DNA of 64,000 bases, from positions 2,666,001-2,730,000 of the forward strand of contig NZ_CP059888.1 of NCBI RefSeq assembly GCF_016469335.1, in the 5' to 3' direction. Of the stretch, positions 18,486 through 27,883 are shown in pieces. The first letter of the stretch is position 1. Every line of letters starts with the position of its first letter. This stretch comes from Flocculibacter collagenilyticus. Its GTDB lineage: Bacteria > Pseudomonadota > Gammaproteobacteria > Enterobacterales > Alteromonadaceae. The translations under genes and the position numbers were made by a program. The notes beneath the pieces are model-generated. The model was not told where the DNA came from, did no database searches, and saw only the letters and a list, made by a program, of their open reading frames with translations.

Positions 18486-19610
18486 TTATAAAAACGCTCT
18501 ATCATCATGTGCTTTTAACAGTAAATTTCTACTCTCATTTAAAAAGAAGCTGGAATACTCGCCAAACCATTGCTGCGTTTCATAAAACGCATTAATAAAG
18601 CCTTGTTTATCGTTCCGCTCGACAAAACCCAGTGCATTTTCGAGTTGTTTTTTATACTTATTTAACATGCTTACCCCGCCTTGAGACGAGAAGATAATAT
18701 CAGCATATAACTCTGCATTTTGTGCGAATAGACGCCCTACCATTGCCAACTCAAGTCTATAAATAGGCGAACTACACGCCAATAATTCGGTTAAATTTGG
18801 GTTTTCTTCTCTTAAGTAATTACCATAAACAAAGCTGGTAAAGTGACGCATTAATTGAATAATTGACATCACTTTATCGTGCTCTTCCGCCGAAGTTTCA
18901 TGCAACATTACGCCCCACGTGCGAATCTGTTGCAGCAACCAGCCACAATCGCCTCGCCCCTCACAAACAATCACAATTTGTTTTACTAGGCACGTCACGT
19001 CAGCACCAAACATAGGGTGCAATCCCACAACCGGCCCTTTGTGTACTTCTAGCATTTTCTTCAAAGGACTAGATTTAGTGCTGGTTAAATCGGCTAAAAT
19101 GCAGTTTTCAGGTAAATTAGTTAGTTTTGAAAGTACTTGTTCTGTTACATGGATCGGTACCGCTACGATAACCAAATTTGCATCAGCTAAAATGGTGTCA
19201 GCTTGCTGCCAATCTTTCTTTTCCAGCACATCCACTCGGTAACCTGACCGTAGTAACATCGATACAAAGGTTCGGCCTAACGAACGCCCACCACCAATTA
19301 CCACTATTTTTTTAATTGATTCATTTATACATTTAAAATCATTTACTTGGCTGGCGTATGACTCTCGCATCATTCTACGTAGTACATCTTCAATTAAATC
19401 TGGCGATACCCCTAACAACTCGGCCTCTTGGCGCCGTTTAGATATTAATTCAGTTTCACGCTCAGGCACATATATTGGCGTACCTGTGTGACTTTTTAAG
19501 GCGCCTATTTTAGTCGTGATGGCATTTCTTGTTGCTAATAACTTAACCAGTTCACTGTCTATATCATCAATGGCATGTCTTAAGTTATTTAACTCGGTCT
19601 CATTGGTCAT
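18486..19610 (-). CDS. tyrA: Bifunctional chorismate mutase/prephenate dehydrogenase (T-protein)
   Basis: Chorismate to prephenate to 4-hydroxyphenylpyruvate for Tyr synthesis. 374 residues, matching E. coli TyrA (373): an AroQ mutase domain (about 1-90), a Rossmann NAD-binding motif (VVIGGGRSLGRTF) and the prephenate dehydrogenase region with LHPMFG. I chose the ATG at 19610 (MTNETELNNLR) over one nine codons upstream: it overlaps the aroF TGA as ATGA, the standard coupled arrangement. Second gene of the aroF-tyrA operon under TyrR-type operators. Confidence 0.96.
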   Translation of the reverse strand: MTNETELNNLRHAIDDIDSELVKLLATRNAITTKIGALKSHTGTPIYVPERETELISKRRQEAELLGVSPDLIEDVLRRMMRESYASQVNDFKCINESIKKIVVIGGGRSLGRTFVSMLLRSGYRVDVLEKKDWQQADTILADANLVIVAVPIHVTEQVLSKLTNLPENCILADLTSTKSSPLKKMLEVHKGPVVGLHPMFGADVTCLVKQIVIVCEGRGDCGWLLQQIRTWGVMLHETSAEEHDKVMSIIQLMRHFTSFVYGNYLREENPNLTELLACSSPIYRLELAMVGRLFAQNAELYADIIFSSQGGVSMLNKYKKQLENALGFVERNDKQGFINAFYETQQWFGEYSSFFLNESRNLLLKAHDDRAFL

Positions 19611-20695
19611 GAAGCTAATTCCATAGTACTGTTGCACCTGCGATTAAGCGCCTCTTTTAATTTCTTGTGTAATGCTTCTAGTAACGTGGTTGTCGTATCC
19701 CAATCAATACAAGCATCTGTAATAGAAATACCGTATCGCAATTTTGTTTTGTCTTCAGGGATAGACTGATTGCCAGCACACAAGTGACTTTCTAACATTA
19801 GACCAACTATTGAATCGTTGCCTGCAACAATTTGATCTGCAACATTTAATGCGACCAATGGCTGACGAGTATAATCTTTGTTTGAGTTTGCATGACTACA
19901 GTCAACAATGATTGAAGGGGTAACGTTAGCTTTACATAAATCGGCTTCACACAAAGCAATTGCGTCACTGTGATAATTCGCGGTTTTGCCACCACGTAGA
20001 ATAATATGAGCATCCTTATTACCCACAGTGTTTATTACACTCACTTGACCTGACTGATTAATACCAATGAAACGATGTGCTGAAGATGCGGATTTCATCG
20101 CATTAATCGCCACGTCAGTATTACCATCAGTACCATTTTTAAACCCGACAGGTGCAGACAAGCCACTTGCCATTTCACGGTGAGTTTGTGACTCTGTTGT
20201 TCTTGCACCTACCGCTACCCAACTTACTAAATCCATTAAATATTGCGGACTAATCGGATCTAAGGCCTCAGTTGCAACCGCAATTTCTTGATCGGCTAAC
20301 CATAACAACAACTCTCTTGCTTGATATAACCCAGTTTCAATATCACAACTACCATCTAAATTCGGATCATTGATTAACCCTTTCCAACCCACTGTGGTTC
20401 TTGGTTTTTCGAAGTACACACGCATCACAATTAAAAAGCTGTCTTGGTATTGCTGCTGAATACTTTTGAGTTTAAGTGCATAGTCTTTTGCAGCTTCAAT
20501 ATCATGTATTGAACATGGGCCACTGATAACAAGCATTCTTGGGTCGTTCTTATGAATGATATTGGCAATCGTATTGCGAGACTGCTGAATAAACTGACGA
20601 TGTTGAGGTGACATAGGTAGTGCCATTTTTACTTTGCTTGGCGTTGAGAGCACTTGTTCGGACGCGACGTTAAGGTTGTTGATTGGGAGATCCAT
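19607..20695 (-). CDS. aroF: 3-deoxy-7-phosphoheptulonate synthase (AroF type)
   Basis: First step of the shikimate pathway: PEP plus erythrose-4-phosphate to DAHP. 362 residues. Class I signatures are present: VISGPCSIHD, FEKPRTTVGWKGLINDP and DCSHANSNKD. I chose the ATG at 20695 (MDLPINNLNV): the alternative ATG at 20743 has no Shine-Dalgarno and falls inside a TyrR-type operator, while 362 residues fits E. coli AroF (356). Linkage to tyrA and the TyrR boxes point to the Tyr-sensitive isoenzyme. Confidence 0.94.
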   Translation of the reverse strand: MDLPINNLNVASEQVLSTPSKVKMALPMSPQHRQFIQQSRNTIANIIHKNDPRMLVISGPCSIHDIEAAKDYALKLKSIQQQYQDSFLIVMRVYFEKPRTTVGWKGLINDPNLDGSCDIETGLYQARELLLWLADQEIAVATEALDPISPQYLMDLVSWVAVGARTTESQTHREMASGLSAPVGFKNGTDGNTDVAINAMKSASSAHRFIGINQSGQVSVINTVGNKDAHIILRGGKTANYHSDAIALCEADLCKANVTPSIIVDCSHANSNKDYTRQPLVALNVADQIVAGNDSIVGLMLESHLCAGNQSIPEDKTKLRYGISITDACIDWDTTTTLLEALHKKLKEALNRRCNSTMELAS

Positions 20696-20736
20696 TTGGT
20701 ATTGCCTACTTGAATTTATGGTTAGCGATAAGCATT

Positions 20737-20754
20737 TGTACATTTATATTTACA
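20737..20754 (-). promoter_or_regulatory. TyrR-type operator 1 (proximal) of aroF-tyrA
   Basis: TGTACA-N6-TTTACA, one mismatch from the TyrR consensus TGTAAA-N6-TTTACA. Centred about 50 bp upstream of the aroF start codon. Its centre lies 21 bp (two helical turns) from a second box, so TyrR dimers could bind side by side on one DNA face. Confidence 0.65.
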
Positions 20755-20757
20755 CAG

Positions 20758-20775
20758 TGTAATTTTTAAATTACA
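20758..20775 (-). promoter_or_regulatory. TyrR-type operator 2 (distal) of aroF-tyrA
   Basis: TGTAAT-N6-ATTACA: a perfect inverted repeat, one mismatch per half from the TyrR consensus. Adjacent to operator 1. The promoter itself probably overlaps these AT-rich boxes, as expected for repression. Confidence 0.55.
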
Positions 20776-20986
20776 AATATGGAATTTACGCGGTTATTGG
20801 ATAAAACTCAACAGTAAAATTGTTGTTAGCTAACATTTTGTCTTATATTCGTTCGGTGGTAATTTAGCCAAACTAGTAGATAATTGTTTAGTAAGATTTT
20901 ATTCCCGTTAAGTAGAATTTTTTTAAACGTTGCTAGGTCTATTCAAACGTATAGATCTTTAAGTGTGAGCCAAATTTGTTTTCATC

Positions 20987-23377
20987 ATGTTGGTTAAATC
21001 CACTGATGCTGCTCTCAACAAACTTGCCTTTAACCAAGCGTATAAAAGATGCTTTGGTTTTTATGTGGCTGTAGGTAGGTATATATTGATAAAAAATAAC
21101 TCAAGAGTTTTAAAGCGAAATGCATTAATTATTTACGCTGTCATCATCATTTTTACGGTTGGGCTACTTTCCGTGGTATACAGTAATGCTACTTCTGTGA
21201 AACGTGATACGTTGCAGTTTATTGATAAGTATTTACCTACATTAAATTTAATTCGAGAGATGGGCGCCAACCTCTCTGAACAAGAACGACTCATATATGA
21301 ATACTACGCTTCACAAGACAGCCAGCTTTATACAATTAATTTTTCCAATATTAATCAAGAAATAAAACAACAAGCCGTCACACTCTCTCAATTGCTGGAT
21401 GGACAACTCCCTCACCAAGAAATAAAGGCAGAACAAACTGAATTACAGGAATTGGTAAAACAATTTCACATTAATATGGATTCAAATGCGACTGACTGGG
21501 ATCTCGCGAGAGAATTACTCGTCAACATTACTGATTCGCGCAAAAATATTAGTCGTATGTTAGGAGCATTAGAAAATGAAACAGCACACAAAGTAGAAAT
21601 AAAATATCAAGATGTTGTTACTCAGTTAAATAACACAAACCTTTTTGTGTTCAGCTATAGCTTAATTATATTTCTACTCGCACTTATCGTTGGCAGATAT
21701 TTATTGGCTTACCAATCTGCCAGTGAAAAAGCGAATCGATTAGCACAATTTGCCGAACGAACACCAAATCCAATTATCAGTATTAATGATGCTGGCCAAA
21801 TTACCTACTTCAATCCAGCAACAGATTCATTACTAAAAGCGCTTAAGTTGTCGCATGAGGAATTACAAAAAAGCGTGTTGAATATGATTGAAAAGTTCTT
21901 TGTAAATAAATCAAATAAAACTGAAGATGTGATTAGTTTCGAACACATCATGATGACTAAAACCTTTTCTTGTCAACTTCACTGGTTAAAAGATCTCAAT
22001 CAATACGATTTACACATTACAGATATTACCGAACGTAAAGTCGCCGAAAACCAATTACAATTCCAAGCATTTCATATTCAAGAAACAGGTTTGAAAAATA
22101 AGAACAAACTGCTGCTCGATTTATCCGATCAACTAACAGATAAACCTGAACAGCACTTTTCTTTATGCTTAGTCGAAATACGTCAATTCAACTTACTAAC
22201 ATCCACTAACGGATTAAAAGCAGCGAGTGAAGTTTCAACCCAGTTTGCCAAGTGTTTAGCTAGTATATTTAATCACGAACAAAGTAATGTTCACCATCCA
22301 CATAGCTCACAAGCTCCGTATCAACTAAGCGAGTCAGTATTTGCCTTCTACTTACCTTGGCTTGAAGGCACAGATCCATCACCCGATGTTCACAGCAGCA
22401 TTGAAAAACACCTTGAATCCACTATTTCAACGCGCTACGGGGACTTTTTAATTGAATGTGACATGGGGGTGAGTTATTACCCAGATCACGGCGAATCGAT
22501 ACCAACGTTGTTACAACGCAGCCGAATGGCACTTGAACATGCAATTACCCTTGAGCACATCAATCGCATTGTATTCGATCATTCATTTAGCCAACAACTC
22601 GAGCGAACTGTCTTCCTAACCGACTCACTGAGAACCGCAATCGCTAGCCAAGAGTTAGCCCTTTTCTTCCAGCCACAACTCGCATTGAAAAATAACAAAA
22701 TCGTTGGCTTTGAATCTTTGATCCGTTGGCAGCATCAAAATAACTTTATCTCGCCAGCTGAGTTTATTCCCGTTGCCGAGCATTCGGGCTTGATCATTTC
22801 ACTCGGTGAGTGGATTTTAAATCGCGCATGTGAAGTAGCTGCACAATGGGTCGACCAATTCGATTCAAAATTAGTGATTGCCGTCAATATTTCCCCACGG
22901 CAGTTCAGGCATCCAGATTTTATTGAGCATGTTAAAAATGCCTTACAACGGCATCAGTTACCACCGCACAACTTGGAATTGGAAATTACCGAAGGTGTCA
23001 TTATGCATAACGAAGAAGATGTTATTGAGCAACTTCACGCACTAAAAGCGATTGGCGTTCAATTATCTATTGATGATTTCGGCACTGGTTATTCATCATT
23101 GGCCTATTTAAAACAATTCCCAATCGATAAATTAAAAATAGATCAGTCGTTCGTGAAAGATTCACATAATAACAAAGCTGATCAAGCCATTATTCGCACT
23201 ATTGTGGATCTAGGAAAAAACTTAGATGTACAACTTATCGCCGAAGGTGTTGAAGAACAAGCCCACGTAGATTACTTAAAAAGCATTCAATGTGACGAAT
23301 TACAAGGCTACTGGTTTAGCCGCCCGTTAAATGTAGAGGATGCGACGGAGCTACTTGAAAATCATGAAGTAAAGTGA
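20987..23377 (+). CDS. Membrane c-di-GMP phosphodiesterase with degenerate GGDEF and intact EAL
   Basis: 796 residues: a membrane span (about 46-66), a periplasmic helical sensor (about 67-215), a second span (about 218-237), a PAS-like domain (about 240-340), a GGDEF-derived domain (about 365-530) and EAL (about 540-790). The GGDEF signature is lost (about LSESVFAFY). The EAL domain reads GFESLIRWQ but keeps the catalytic Glu, the Asn of VNISPRQF, ExTE (EITEGV) and DDFGTGYSS, so it is probably an active phosphodiesterase. The start is uncertain: ATG at 20987 lacks a Shine-Dalgarno, while an in-frame TTG at 21086 has GGTAGG before it. It overlaps the convergent DnaJ-like gene by 16 bp. Confidence 0.87.
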   Translation: MLVKSTDAALNKLAFNQAYKRCFGFYVAVGRYILIKNNSRVLKRNALIIYAVIIIFTVGLLSVVYSNATSVKRDTLQFIDKYLPTLNLIREMGANLSEQERLIYEYYASQDSQLYTINFSNINQEIKQQAVTLSQLLDGQLPHQEIKAEQTELQELVKQFHINMDSNATDWDLARELLVNITDSRKNISRMLGALENETAHKVEIKYQDVVTQLNNTNLFVFSYSLIIFLLALIVGRYLLAYQSASEKANRLAQFAERTPNPIISINDAGQITYFNPATDSLLKALKLSHEELQKSVLNMIEKFFVNKSNKTEDVISFEHIMMTKTFSCQLHWLKDLNQYDLHITDITERKVAENQLQFQAFHIQETGLKNKNKLLLDLSDQLTDKPEQHFSLCLVEIRQFNLLTSTNGLKAASEVSTQFAKCLASIFNHEQSNVHHPHSSQAPYQLSESVFAFYLPWLEGTDPSPDVHSSIEKHLESTISTRYGDFLIECDMGVSYYPDHGESIPTLLQRSRMALEHAITLEHINRIVFDHSFSQQLERTVFLTDSLRTAIASQELALFFQPQLALKNNKIVGFESLIRWQHQNNFISPAEFIPVAEHSGLIISLGEWILNRACEVAAQWVDQFDSKLVIAVNISPRQFRHPDFIEHVKNALQRHQLPPHNLELEITEGVIMHNEEDVIEQLHALKAIGVQLSIDDFGTGYSSLAYLKQFPIDKLKIDQSFVKDSHNNKADQAIIRTIVDLGKNLDVQLIAEGVEEQAHVDYLKSIQCDELQGYWFSRPLNVEDATELLENHEVK

Positions 23378-24024
23378 TTAGAAAAAGAGACACGCTTTAA
23401 TGTTCGAACATAAGCCGACTGAATTTGCTTAAACAATTCTGCATCTCCATTTTTGTCTGGGTGATGCTGATGTGCTAGCTTTTTGTAATTCGCTTTCAAG
23501 TCACGTTGAGAAATAGGAACACTGAGCCCTAATAAGTTTAAATCTGCATTGTGCAAGTCTGTATTGCTTAACCATTCTTGATTATTAGAGTACCGATAAA
23601 ACTTTTGCCAAAATTGTGACAACAAATCGTCAATGTCAGCCTTAGTTAAAGAAAAGTTTTCCCAGTCTAAATAAAAGCTTCTGACTGAATTTTTTTCAAT
23701 TAATTTATGCATCGTACTTTGCTCTACATCATTAGTAACCTTTTGATATTCTTTAACGGTTATTTTTGTTAGCGCCAGTTCAATAGTAGCAAATTCACTT
23801 GCACGCCAACGGTCAGCCAACAGGTATAGCGCATTGTATAACACAAAATGGGTCTTAAATAATTGCTCGCTACCTGATAATGCATCTACAGCAAAAATAT
23901 TGTATGGCGGCTGCTGTAACGCTTTAATCACGTCAAACTCTTGATGGTCACCATAATTAAACGACAGGTAATCCTCTAAACAACTTATTAATATTTCACT
24001 GTGCACAGATGTATCCTTTGGCAC
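23362..24024 (-). CDS. DnaJ-related protein with C-terminal J domain
   Basis: 220 residues. The C-terminal about 55 residues form a J domain with the HPD tripeptide (HQHHPDKNGDAELFKQI), which would stimulate a DnaK-type ATPase. The N-terminal about 150 residues match the DnaJ-related family seen in Vibrio and Shewanella relatives: acidic, helical, no membrane span. Cytoplasmic co-chaperone of unknown client. Its 3' end overlaps the EAL gene tail by 16 bp in the convergent direction. Upstream there is a gap of about 65 bp to the rplS terminator. Confidence 0.85.
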   Translation of the reverse strand: MPKDTSVHSEILISCLEDYLSFNYGDHQEFDVIKALQQPPYNIFAVDALSGSEQLFKTHFVLYNALYLLADRWRASEFATIELALTKITVKEYQKVTNDVEQSTMHKLIEKNSVRSFYLDWENFSLTKADIDDLLSQFWQKFYRYSNNQEWLSNTDLHNADLNLLGLSVPISQRDLKANYKKLAHQHHPDKNGDAELFKQIQSAYVRTLKRVSFSNHFTS

Positions 24025-24088
24025 TTTTAAATGAGTGCTCAGGCTAAGTAAATTTAAATTCGATTAAGTAAACTTAAACTTCAGATAC

Positions 24089-24115
24089 AAAAAAGGCCAG
24101 CTAAGCTGACCTTTT
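24089..24115 (-). terminator. Terminator of the rpsP-rimM-trmD-rplS operon
   Basis: Minus strand: AAAAGGTCAGC-TTA-GCTGGCCTTTT followed by more T. The single U-G wobble in the stem is tolerated in the minus-strand RNA but would be a C-A mismatch on the plus strand, which confirms the direction. It lies 25 bp after the rplS stop. Confidence 0.9.
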
Positions 24116-24139
24116 CTTAAAAAACTAACTAAAAAAGTA

Positions 24140-24499
24140 TTAGTTAAGCTTTTCTTTAATACGTGCAGATTTACCTGAACGCTCGCGTAAATAGTAAAGC
24201 TTAGCGCGACGTACATCACCACGACGTTTAACGTCAATGCTGTCTACTAACGGGCTGTGAGTTTGGAAAACACGCTCAACGCCTTCACCGTTTGAAATTT
24301 TACGTACAGTGAAAGAAGAGTGAAGACCACGGTTTTTCTTAGCGATTACAACACCTTCGAAAGCCTGTAGACGCTCTTTCTCGCCTTCTTTAACTTTTAC
24401 TTTTACAACAACAGTGTCACCAGCGCCGAAAGCAGGAACGTCTTGCTTTAGTTGCTCTTCTTCTATTGCTTTAATGATATTTTGACTTACTTTTGACAT
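24140..24499 (-). CDS. rplS: 50S ribosomal protein L19
   Basis: Large-subunit protein at the 30S-50S interface. 119 residues, close to E. coli (115). Sees the family core [29 protein letters not shown] and [11 protein letters not shown]. Last gene of rpsP-rimM-trmD-rplS; 36 bp after trmD and followed by a strong terminator. Confidence 0.98.
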   Translation of the reverse strand: MSKVSQNIIKAIEEEQLKQDVPAFGAGDTVVVKVKVKEGEKERLQAFEGVVIAKKNRGLHSSFTVRKISNGEGVERVFQTHSPLVDSIDVKRRGDVRRAKLYYLRERSGKSARIKEKLN

Positions 24500-24535
24500 A
24501 TTAATCTCTCTTACCTAGGTAAACTAAAATACAGC

Positions 24536-25315
24536 CTAGTTTTGTTGCTTGTGCTCTTGTTTGAACTCATTCAACAATTTTTCTTGCTCATCAGTCAGAG
24601 CTAGGTTTTTCAATAATTCAGGACGCCTTAACCACGTTCTTCCTAATGACTGCTTCAGCCGCCATAGTCTGATTTTTTCGTGGTTACCACTCAATAATAC
24701 TGAGGGCACCCCTTCGCCATTTAATAATTCGGGTCTTGTGTAGTGTGGACAATCTAACAAGCCATCAGAAAACGAATCTTCCTCGGCCGACAACTGATGT
24801 CCTAACACACCTGGCACTAATCGCGCTACAGCATCAATTAGGGTCATTGCAGGTAGTTCACCACCGCTTAATACATAATCACCAATTGACCATTCTTCGT
24901 CAATTTCGCTTTGTATCAAGCGTTCATCAATACCTTCATAACGGCCTGCAACAAGAATTAATCGTTGGTGCTTTGCCAACTCTCTTGCGCCTGCCTGATC
25001 TAATGTTCTCCCTTGAGGAGACATATAAATCACTTTTGCATTTGGTCCAGCAGCAATTTTTGCATCGTGAATGGCTTTACGTAATGGCTCTACCATCATT
25101 AACATACCAGGCCCGCCCCCGTAAGGTCGGTCATCAACGGTTTTATACTTATCAGTCGCATAATCCCGAGGATTCCAGCAGTTAAAGGCAATCGTTCCGT
25201 TACGAACCGCTCTTCCCGTTACACCTTGCTCTGTAATGGCTGAAAACATTTCTGGAAATAAGCTTACAGCGCCAATCCATAGTTTACAGTCATTTTTTGG
25301 TTGTTGGTCCGACAC
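24536..25315 (-). CDS. trmD: tRNA (guanine-N1)-methyltransferase TrmD
   Basis: Methylates G37 of tRNAs reading CNN codons, preventing frameshifts. 259 residues. SPOUT trefoil-knot elements are seen: [24 protein letters not shown] and the SAM-binding knot [15 protein letters not shown]. It begins 3 bp after rimM, so translation is probably coupled. The N-terminus carries about 10 extra residues ([10 protein letters not shown]) relative to E. coli. Confidence 0.97.
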   Translation of the reverse strand: MSDQQPKNDCKLWIGAVSLFPEMFSAITEQGVTGRAVRNGTIAFNCWNPRDYATDKYKTVDDRPYGGGPGMLMMVEPLRKAIHDAKIAAGPNAKVIYMSPQGRTLDQAGARELAKHQRLILVAGRYEGIDERLIQSEIDEEWSIGDYVLSGGELPAMTLIDAVARLVPGVLGHQLSAEEDSFSDGLLDCPHYTRPELLNGEGVPSVLLSGNHEKIRLWRLKQSLGRTWLRRPELLKNLALTDEQEKLLNEFKQEHKQQN

Positions 25316-25318
25316 TGA

Positions 25319-25861
25319 TTAAAAACCAGGATCCCAATCAACAAGAATTTGCTTTTCTTCACGGTCAACGTTTTTAATCACGTCATCCATTAAGAATGGA
25401 AGCAAACGCTCTTTTTGCCCAAATGCATCTTGACGATTAGCTTTTACAACTAATACGTCATTAGCGCCAGTTTCCATTAAGTCAATAACGCTGCCCATGT
25501 TGTAACCTTTTTCATTCACAACATTCATGCCAATTAAGTCTTTCCAGTAAAAATCATTACCTTCAAGTTCAGGTAAAGCATCAGCATCTACGGCAATTTC
25601 TACATGAGTCATTGCTTGAGCTTGATCTCTATCCTCAACATTACTTAATCGCACAATAAGGCTTTTATTATGACGACGCCAATCAACAATCTCTAAAGAC
25701 TGCCATGCCCCTTCTTTATTTATTAGCCAAGGGTTGTAGCTAAATATCCCTTCGGGATCATCGGTATAGGACGTTACTTTTAGCCAACCTTTAATGCCAT
25801 AAGGAGCACCAAGTTTGCCTAAAATAATTTTGTCTCCACTGTTATCAGTGTTGATAGTCAT
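25319..25861 (-). CDS. rimM: 16S rRNA processing protein RimM
   Basis: Binds ribosomal protein S19 and assists 30S head maturation. 180 residues. The N-terminal RimM barrel has the family signature LGKLGAPYGIKGWLKV; the C-terminal PRC barrel contains DLIGMNVVN and ANDVLVVKA. It lies between rpsP and trmD in the classical order. Confidence 0.96.
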   Translation of the reverse strand: MTINTDNSGDKIILGKLGAPYGIKGWLKVTSYTDDPEGIFSYNPWLINKEGAWQSLEIVDWRRHNKSLIVRLSNVEDRDQAQAMTHVEIAVDADALPELEGNDFYWKDLIGMNVVNEKGYNMGSVIDLMETGANDVLVVKANRQDAFGQKERLLPFLMDDVIKNVDREEKQILVDWDPGF

Positions 25862-25890
25862 TTAATCCTAACCTCTTTGCATGCTTATAA

Positions 25891-26139
25891 TTAAGCTGCT
25901 TTTTTTGCATCTTTAACCAATTTAGCAACACGATCAGTCATTGATGCGCCTTGGCCCACCCAATGCTCAACGCGATCAAGGTCTAAACGTAGCTTTTCAG
26001 CTTGACCTTGTGCTACAGGGTTGAAGAAACCTACTTTCTCGATGAAACGACCGTCACGAGAATTACGGCTATCTGCAACCACGATTTGGTAAAATGGGCG
26101 CTTTTTAGCACCACCGCGTGCTAGACGAATAGTTACCAT
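25891..26139 (-). CDS. rpsP: 30S ribosomal protein S16
   Basis: Early 30S assembly protein. 82 residues, standard length. N-terminal [18 protein letters not shown] and [11 protein letters not shown] are diagnostic. First gene of the rpsP-rimM-trmD-rplS operon, about 120 bp downstream of a candidate promoter with a GC-rich discriminator. Confidence 0.98.
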   Translation of the reverse strand: MVTIRLARGGAKKRPFYQIVVADSRNSRDGRFIEKVGFFNPVAQGQAEKLRLDLDRVEHWVGQGASMTDRVAKLVKDAKKAA

Positions 26140-26258
26140 AATATCCTCTAAATATAATATTTTAGGTTTTGTTTAATACACACTTCCGAGCCAAAACCAG
26201 TGATGACAGAGGTAATTGTATTAATTACTTAACAACCGCTAAGACTGGAAGCCCGCGA

Positions 26259-26286
26259 ATTGTACGTATTTTTGGCAAAAAAGCAA
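26259..26286 (-). promoter_or_regulatory. Promoter of the rpsP operon
   Basis: Minus strand: -35 TTGCTT (complement 26281-26286), 16 bp, -10 TACAAT (complement 26259-26264), then a GC-rich CGCGGGC discriminator of the kind seen at stringently controlled ribosomal promoters. It lies in the 303-bp ffh-rpsP gap (26140-26442), which otherwise contains only the ffh terminator hairpin. Confidence 0.6.
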
Positions 26287-26350
26287 GTAAAAATACGGTT
26301 AGCAGCGATTACTTCACGTATATAAGGAAGGAAAAAATCATAGAATTGGA

Positions 26351-26384
26351 AAAGGCAGCATGAAGATAAGGGGTTGCTGCCTTT
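26351..26384 (-). terminator. Likely terminator after ffh
   Basis: AAAGGCAGCA, a 14-nt loop, TGCTGCCTTT: a perfect 10-bp stem with a short T-run on the minus strand. Long loop and short tail make it moderate. Lies 58 bp past the ffh stop and before the rpsP promoter. Confidence 0.55.
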
Positions 26385-26442
26385 AAATTATATTTTATAT
26401 GTCATGGACATTTACAAAACACGTGGTGCTTTTTCTTAGTAA

Positions 26443-27837
26443 TTATTTAGGAAACTTTCCGCCACCTAGCATGTTACCTAGGCCACCCATACCACCGGGC
26501 ATTGCGCCTTTCATACGCTTCATCATTTTTGCCATGCCACCGCCTGACATTTTTTTCATCATCTTCTGCATTTGAGTAAACTGCTTTAAAAGCTTATTCA
26601 CATCTTGAATTTGTGTGCCAGAACCAGCAGCAATACGACGTTTACGCGACCCTTTAATTAGATCTGGACGCTCACGCTCTTTTACTGTCATCGAGTTTAT
26701 TATCGCTTCCATCTGGTTAAACGATTTTTCTCCCATTTGCCCAGTCACTGCATCTGGCAATTGGCCTGCGCCGGGTAGCTTTTCTAACATTGACATCATG
26801 CCGCCCATAGAACGCATTTGCACTAGCTGCTCTCTAAAGTCTTCTAGCGTGAAGCCTTTCCCCTTCATCACTTTTTGTGCAACTTTAGCGGCTTTGTCTT
26901 TATCTACTTTACGTTCCACTTCCTCGATTAAAGAAAGCACGTCGCCCATGCCTAAAATACGTGAAGCAATTCGTTCTGGGTGGAAAGGTTCTAAGGCATC
27001 GGTTTTTTCACCCATACCAATAAATTTAATCGGTTTACCAGTAATGTGGCGAATAGATAGTGCCGCACCGCCTCGCGCGTCACCGTCTGCTTTTGTTAAA
27101 ATAACACCAGTAAGTGGCAATGCTTCGTTGAAGGCTTTAGCCGTATTTGCTGCATCTTGCCCCGTCATAGCATCAACAACAAATAATGTTTCAATTGGAT
27201 TAATCGCCGCGTGTAGCGCTTTAATTTCATCCATCATTTGTTCATCAACATGTAATCGACCAGCGGTATCGACCATAACTACGTCAATGAATTTTTTACG
27301 GGCATGAGCGATTGCAGCATTTGCAATGTCAACCGGGTTTTGGTCTGTTGAACTTGGGAAGAATTCTACATCAACATCATTTGCTAAGGTTTCTAGCTGT
27401 TTAATTGCTGCTGGACGGTAAATATCGGCACTAACAACTAATACTGATTTCTTTTTTCTTTCTTTTAAAAATTTAGCTAACTTACCCACCGAGGTTGTTT
27501 TACCAGCACCTTGAAGACCTGCCATCATAATAATTGCAGGTGGCTGCTGGTTTAATGCTAACTCTTCGTTAGCTTCACCCATAGCACTTTCAAGCTCTTG
27601 CTGAACAATTTTTACGAATACTTGGCCGGGTGTTAAACTTTTGCTTACTTCAACACCTACTGCACGTTCCTTTACCTTTTTAACAAACTCTCGCACCACA
27701 GGCAGTGCAACGTCAGCCTCAAGCAACGCCATGCGTACTTCACGCAGGGTTTCTTTAATATTGTCTTCAGTTAGACGTCCGCGTCCGCTGATATTTTTAA
27801 GTGTTTTTGTTAAACGTTCAGATAAATTTTCAAACAT
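26443..27837 (-). CDS. ffh: Signal recognition particle protein Ffh
   Basis: SRP54 GTPase that binds 4.5S RNA and hydrophobic signal sequences for co-translational membrane targeting. 464 residues: N domain (about 1-85), G domain with P-loop GLQGAGKTTSVGKLA, DTAGRLHVDEQMM and TKADGDARGGAALS, and the Met-rich M domain (about 300-464) ending in Gly/Met-rich repeats. Its own promoter lies upstream (27884-27912). Divergent from ypjD, the usual gammaproteobacterial arrangement. Confidence 0.98.
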   Translation of the reverse strand: MFENLSERLTKTLKNISGRGRLTEDNIKETLREVRMALLEADVALPVVREFVKKVKERAVGVEVSKSLTPGQVFVKIVQQELESAMGEANEELALNQQPPAIIMMAGLQGAGKTTSVGKLAKFLKERKKKSVLVVSADIYRPAAIKQLETLANDVDVEFFPSSTDQNPVDIANAAIAHARKKFIDVVMVDTAGRLHVDEQMMDEIKALHAAINPIETLFVVDAMTGQDAANTAKAFNEALPLTGVILTKADGDARGGAALSIRHITGKPIKFIGMGEKTDALEPFHPERIASRILGMGDVLSLIEEVERKVDKDKAAKVAQKVMKGKGFTLEDFREQLVQMRSMGGMMSMLEKLPGAGQLPDAVTGQMGEKSFNQMEAIINSMTVKERERPDLIKGSRKRRIAAGSGTQIQDVNKLLKQFTQMQKMMKKMSGGGMAKMMKRMKGAMPGGMGGLGNMLGGGKFPK

Positions 27838-27883
27838 GCTATGAAACTTCTATTAATTCGCGTTGATGCAAAAGTGGTGGCAC

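Noticed and set aside
20696-20743. Longer N-terminus for AroF from an ATG at 20743
   Set aside because: No Shine-Dalgarno, lies inside a TyrR-type box, and makes the protein longer than the family.
26169-26363. A 64-codon plus-strand frame in the ffh-rpsP gap
   Set aside because: It is antisense to the rpsP promoter and the ffh terminator, has no ribosome site and an atypical composition.
26615-27307. Long plus-strand frame opposite ffh (230 codons)
   Set aside because: Shadow frame: ffh on the minus strand is fully conserved and the opposite product is Ser/Pro/Ile-rich without a domain. The same applies to other long frames opposite rlmE, nusA, clpB and the GGDEF-EAL gene.
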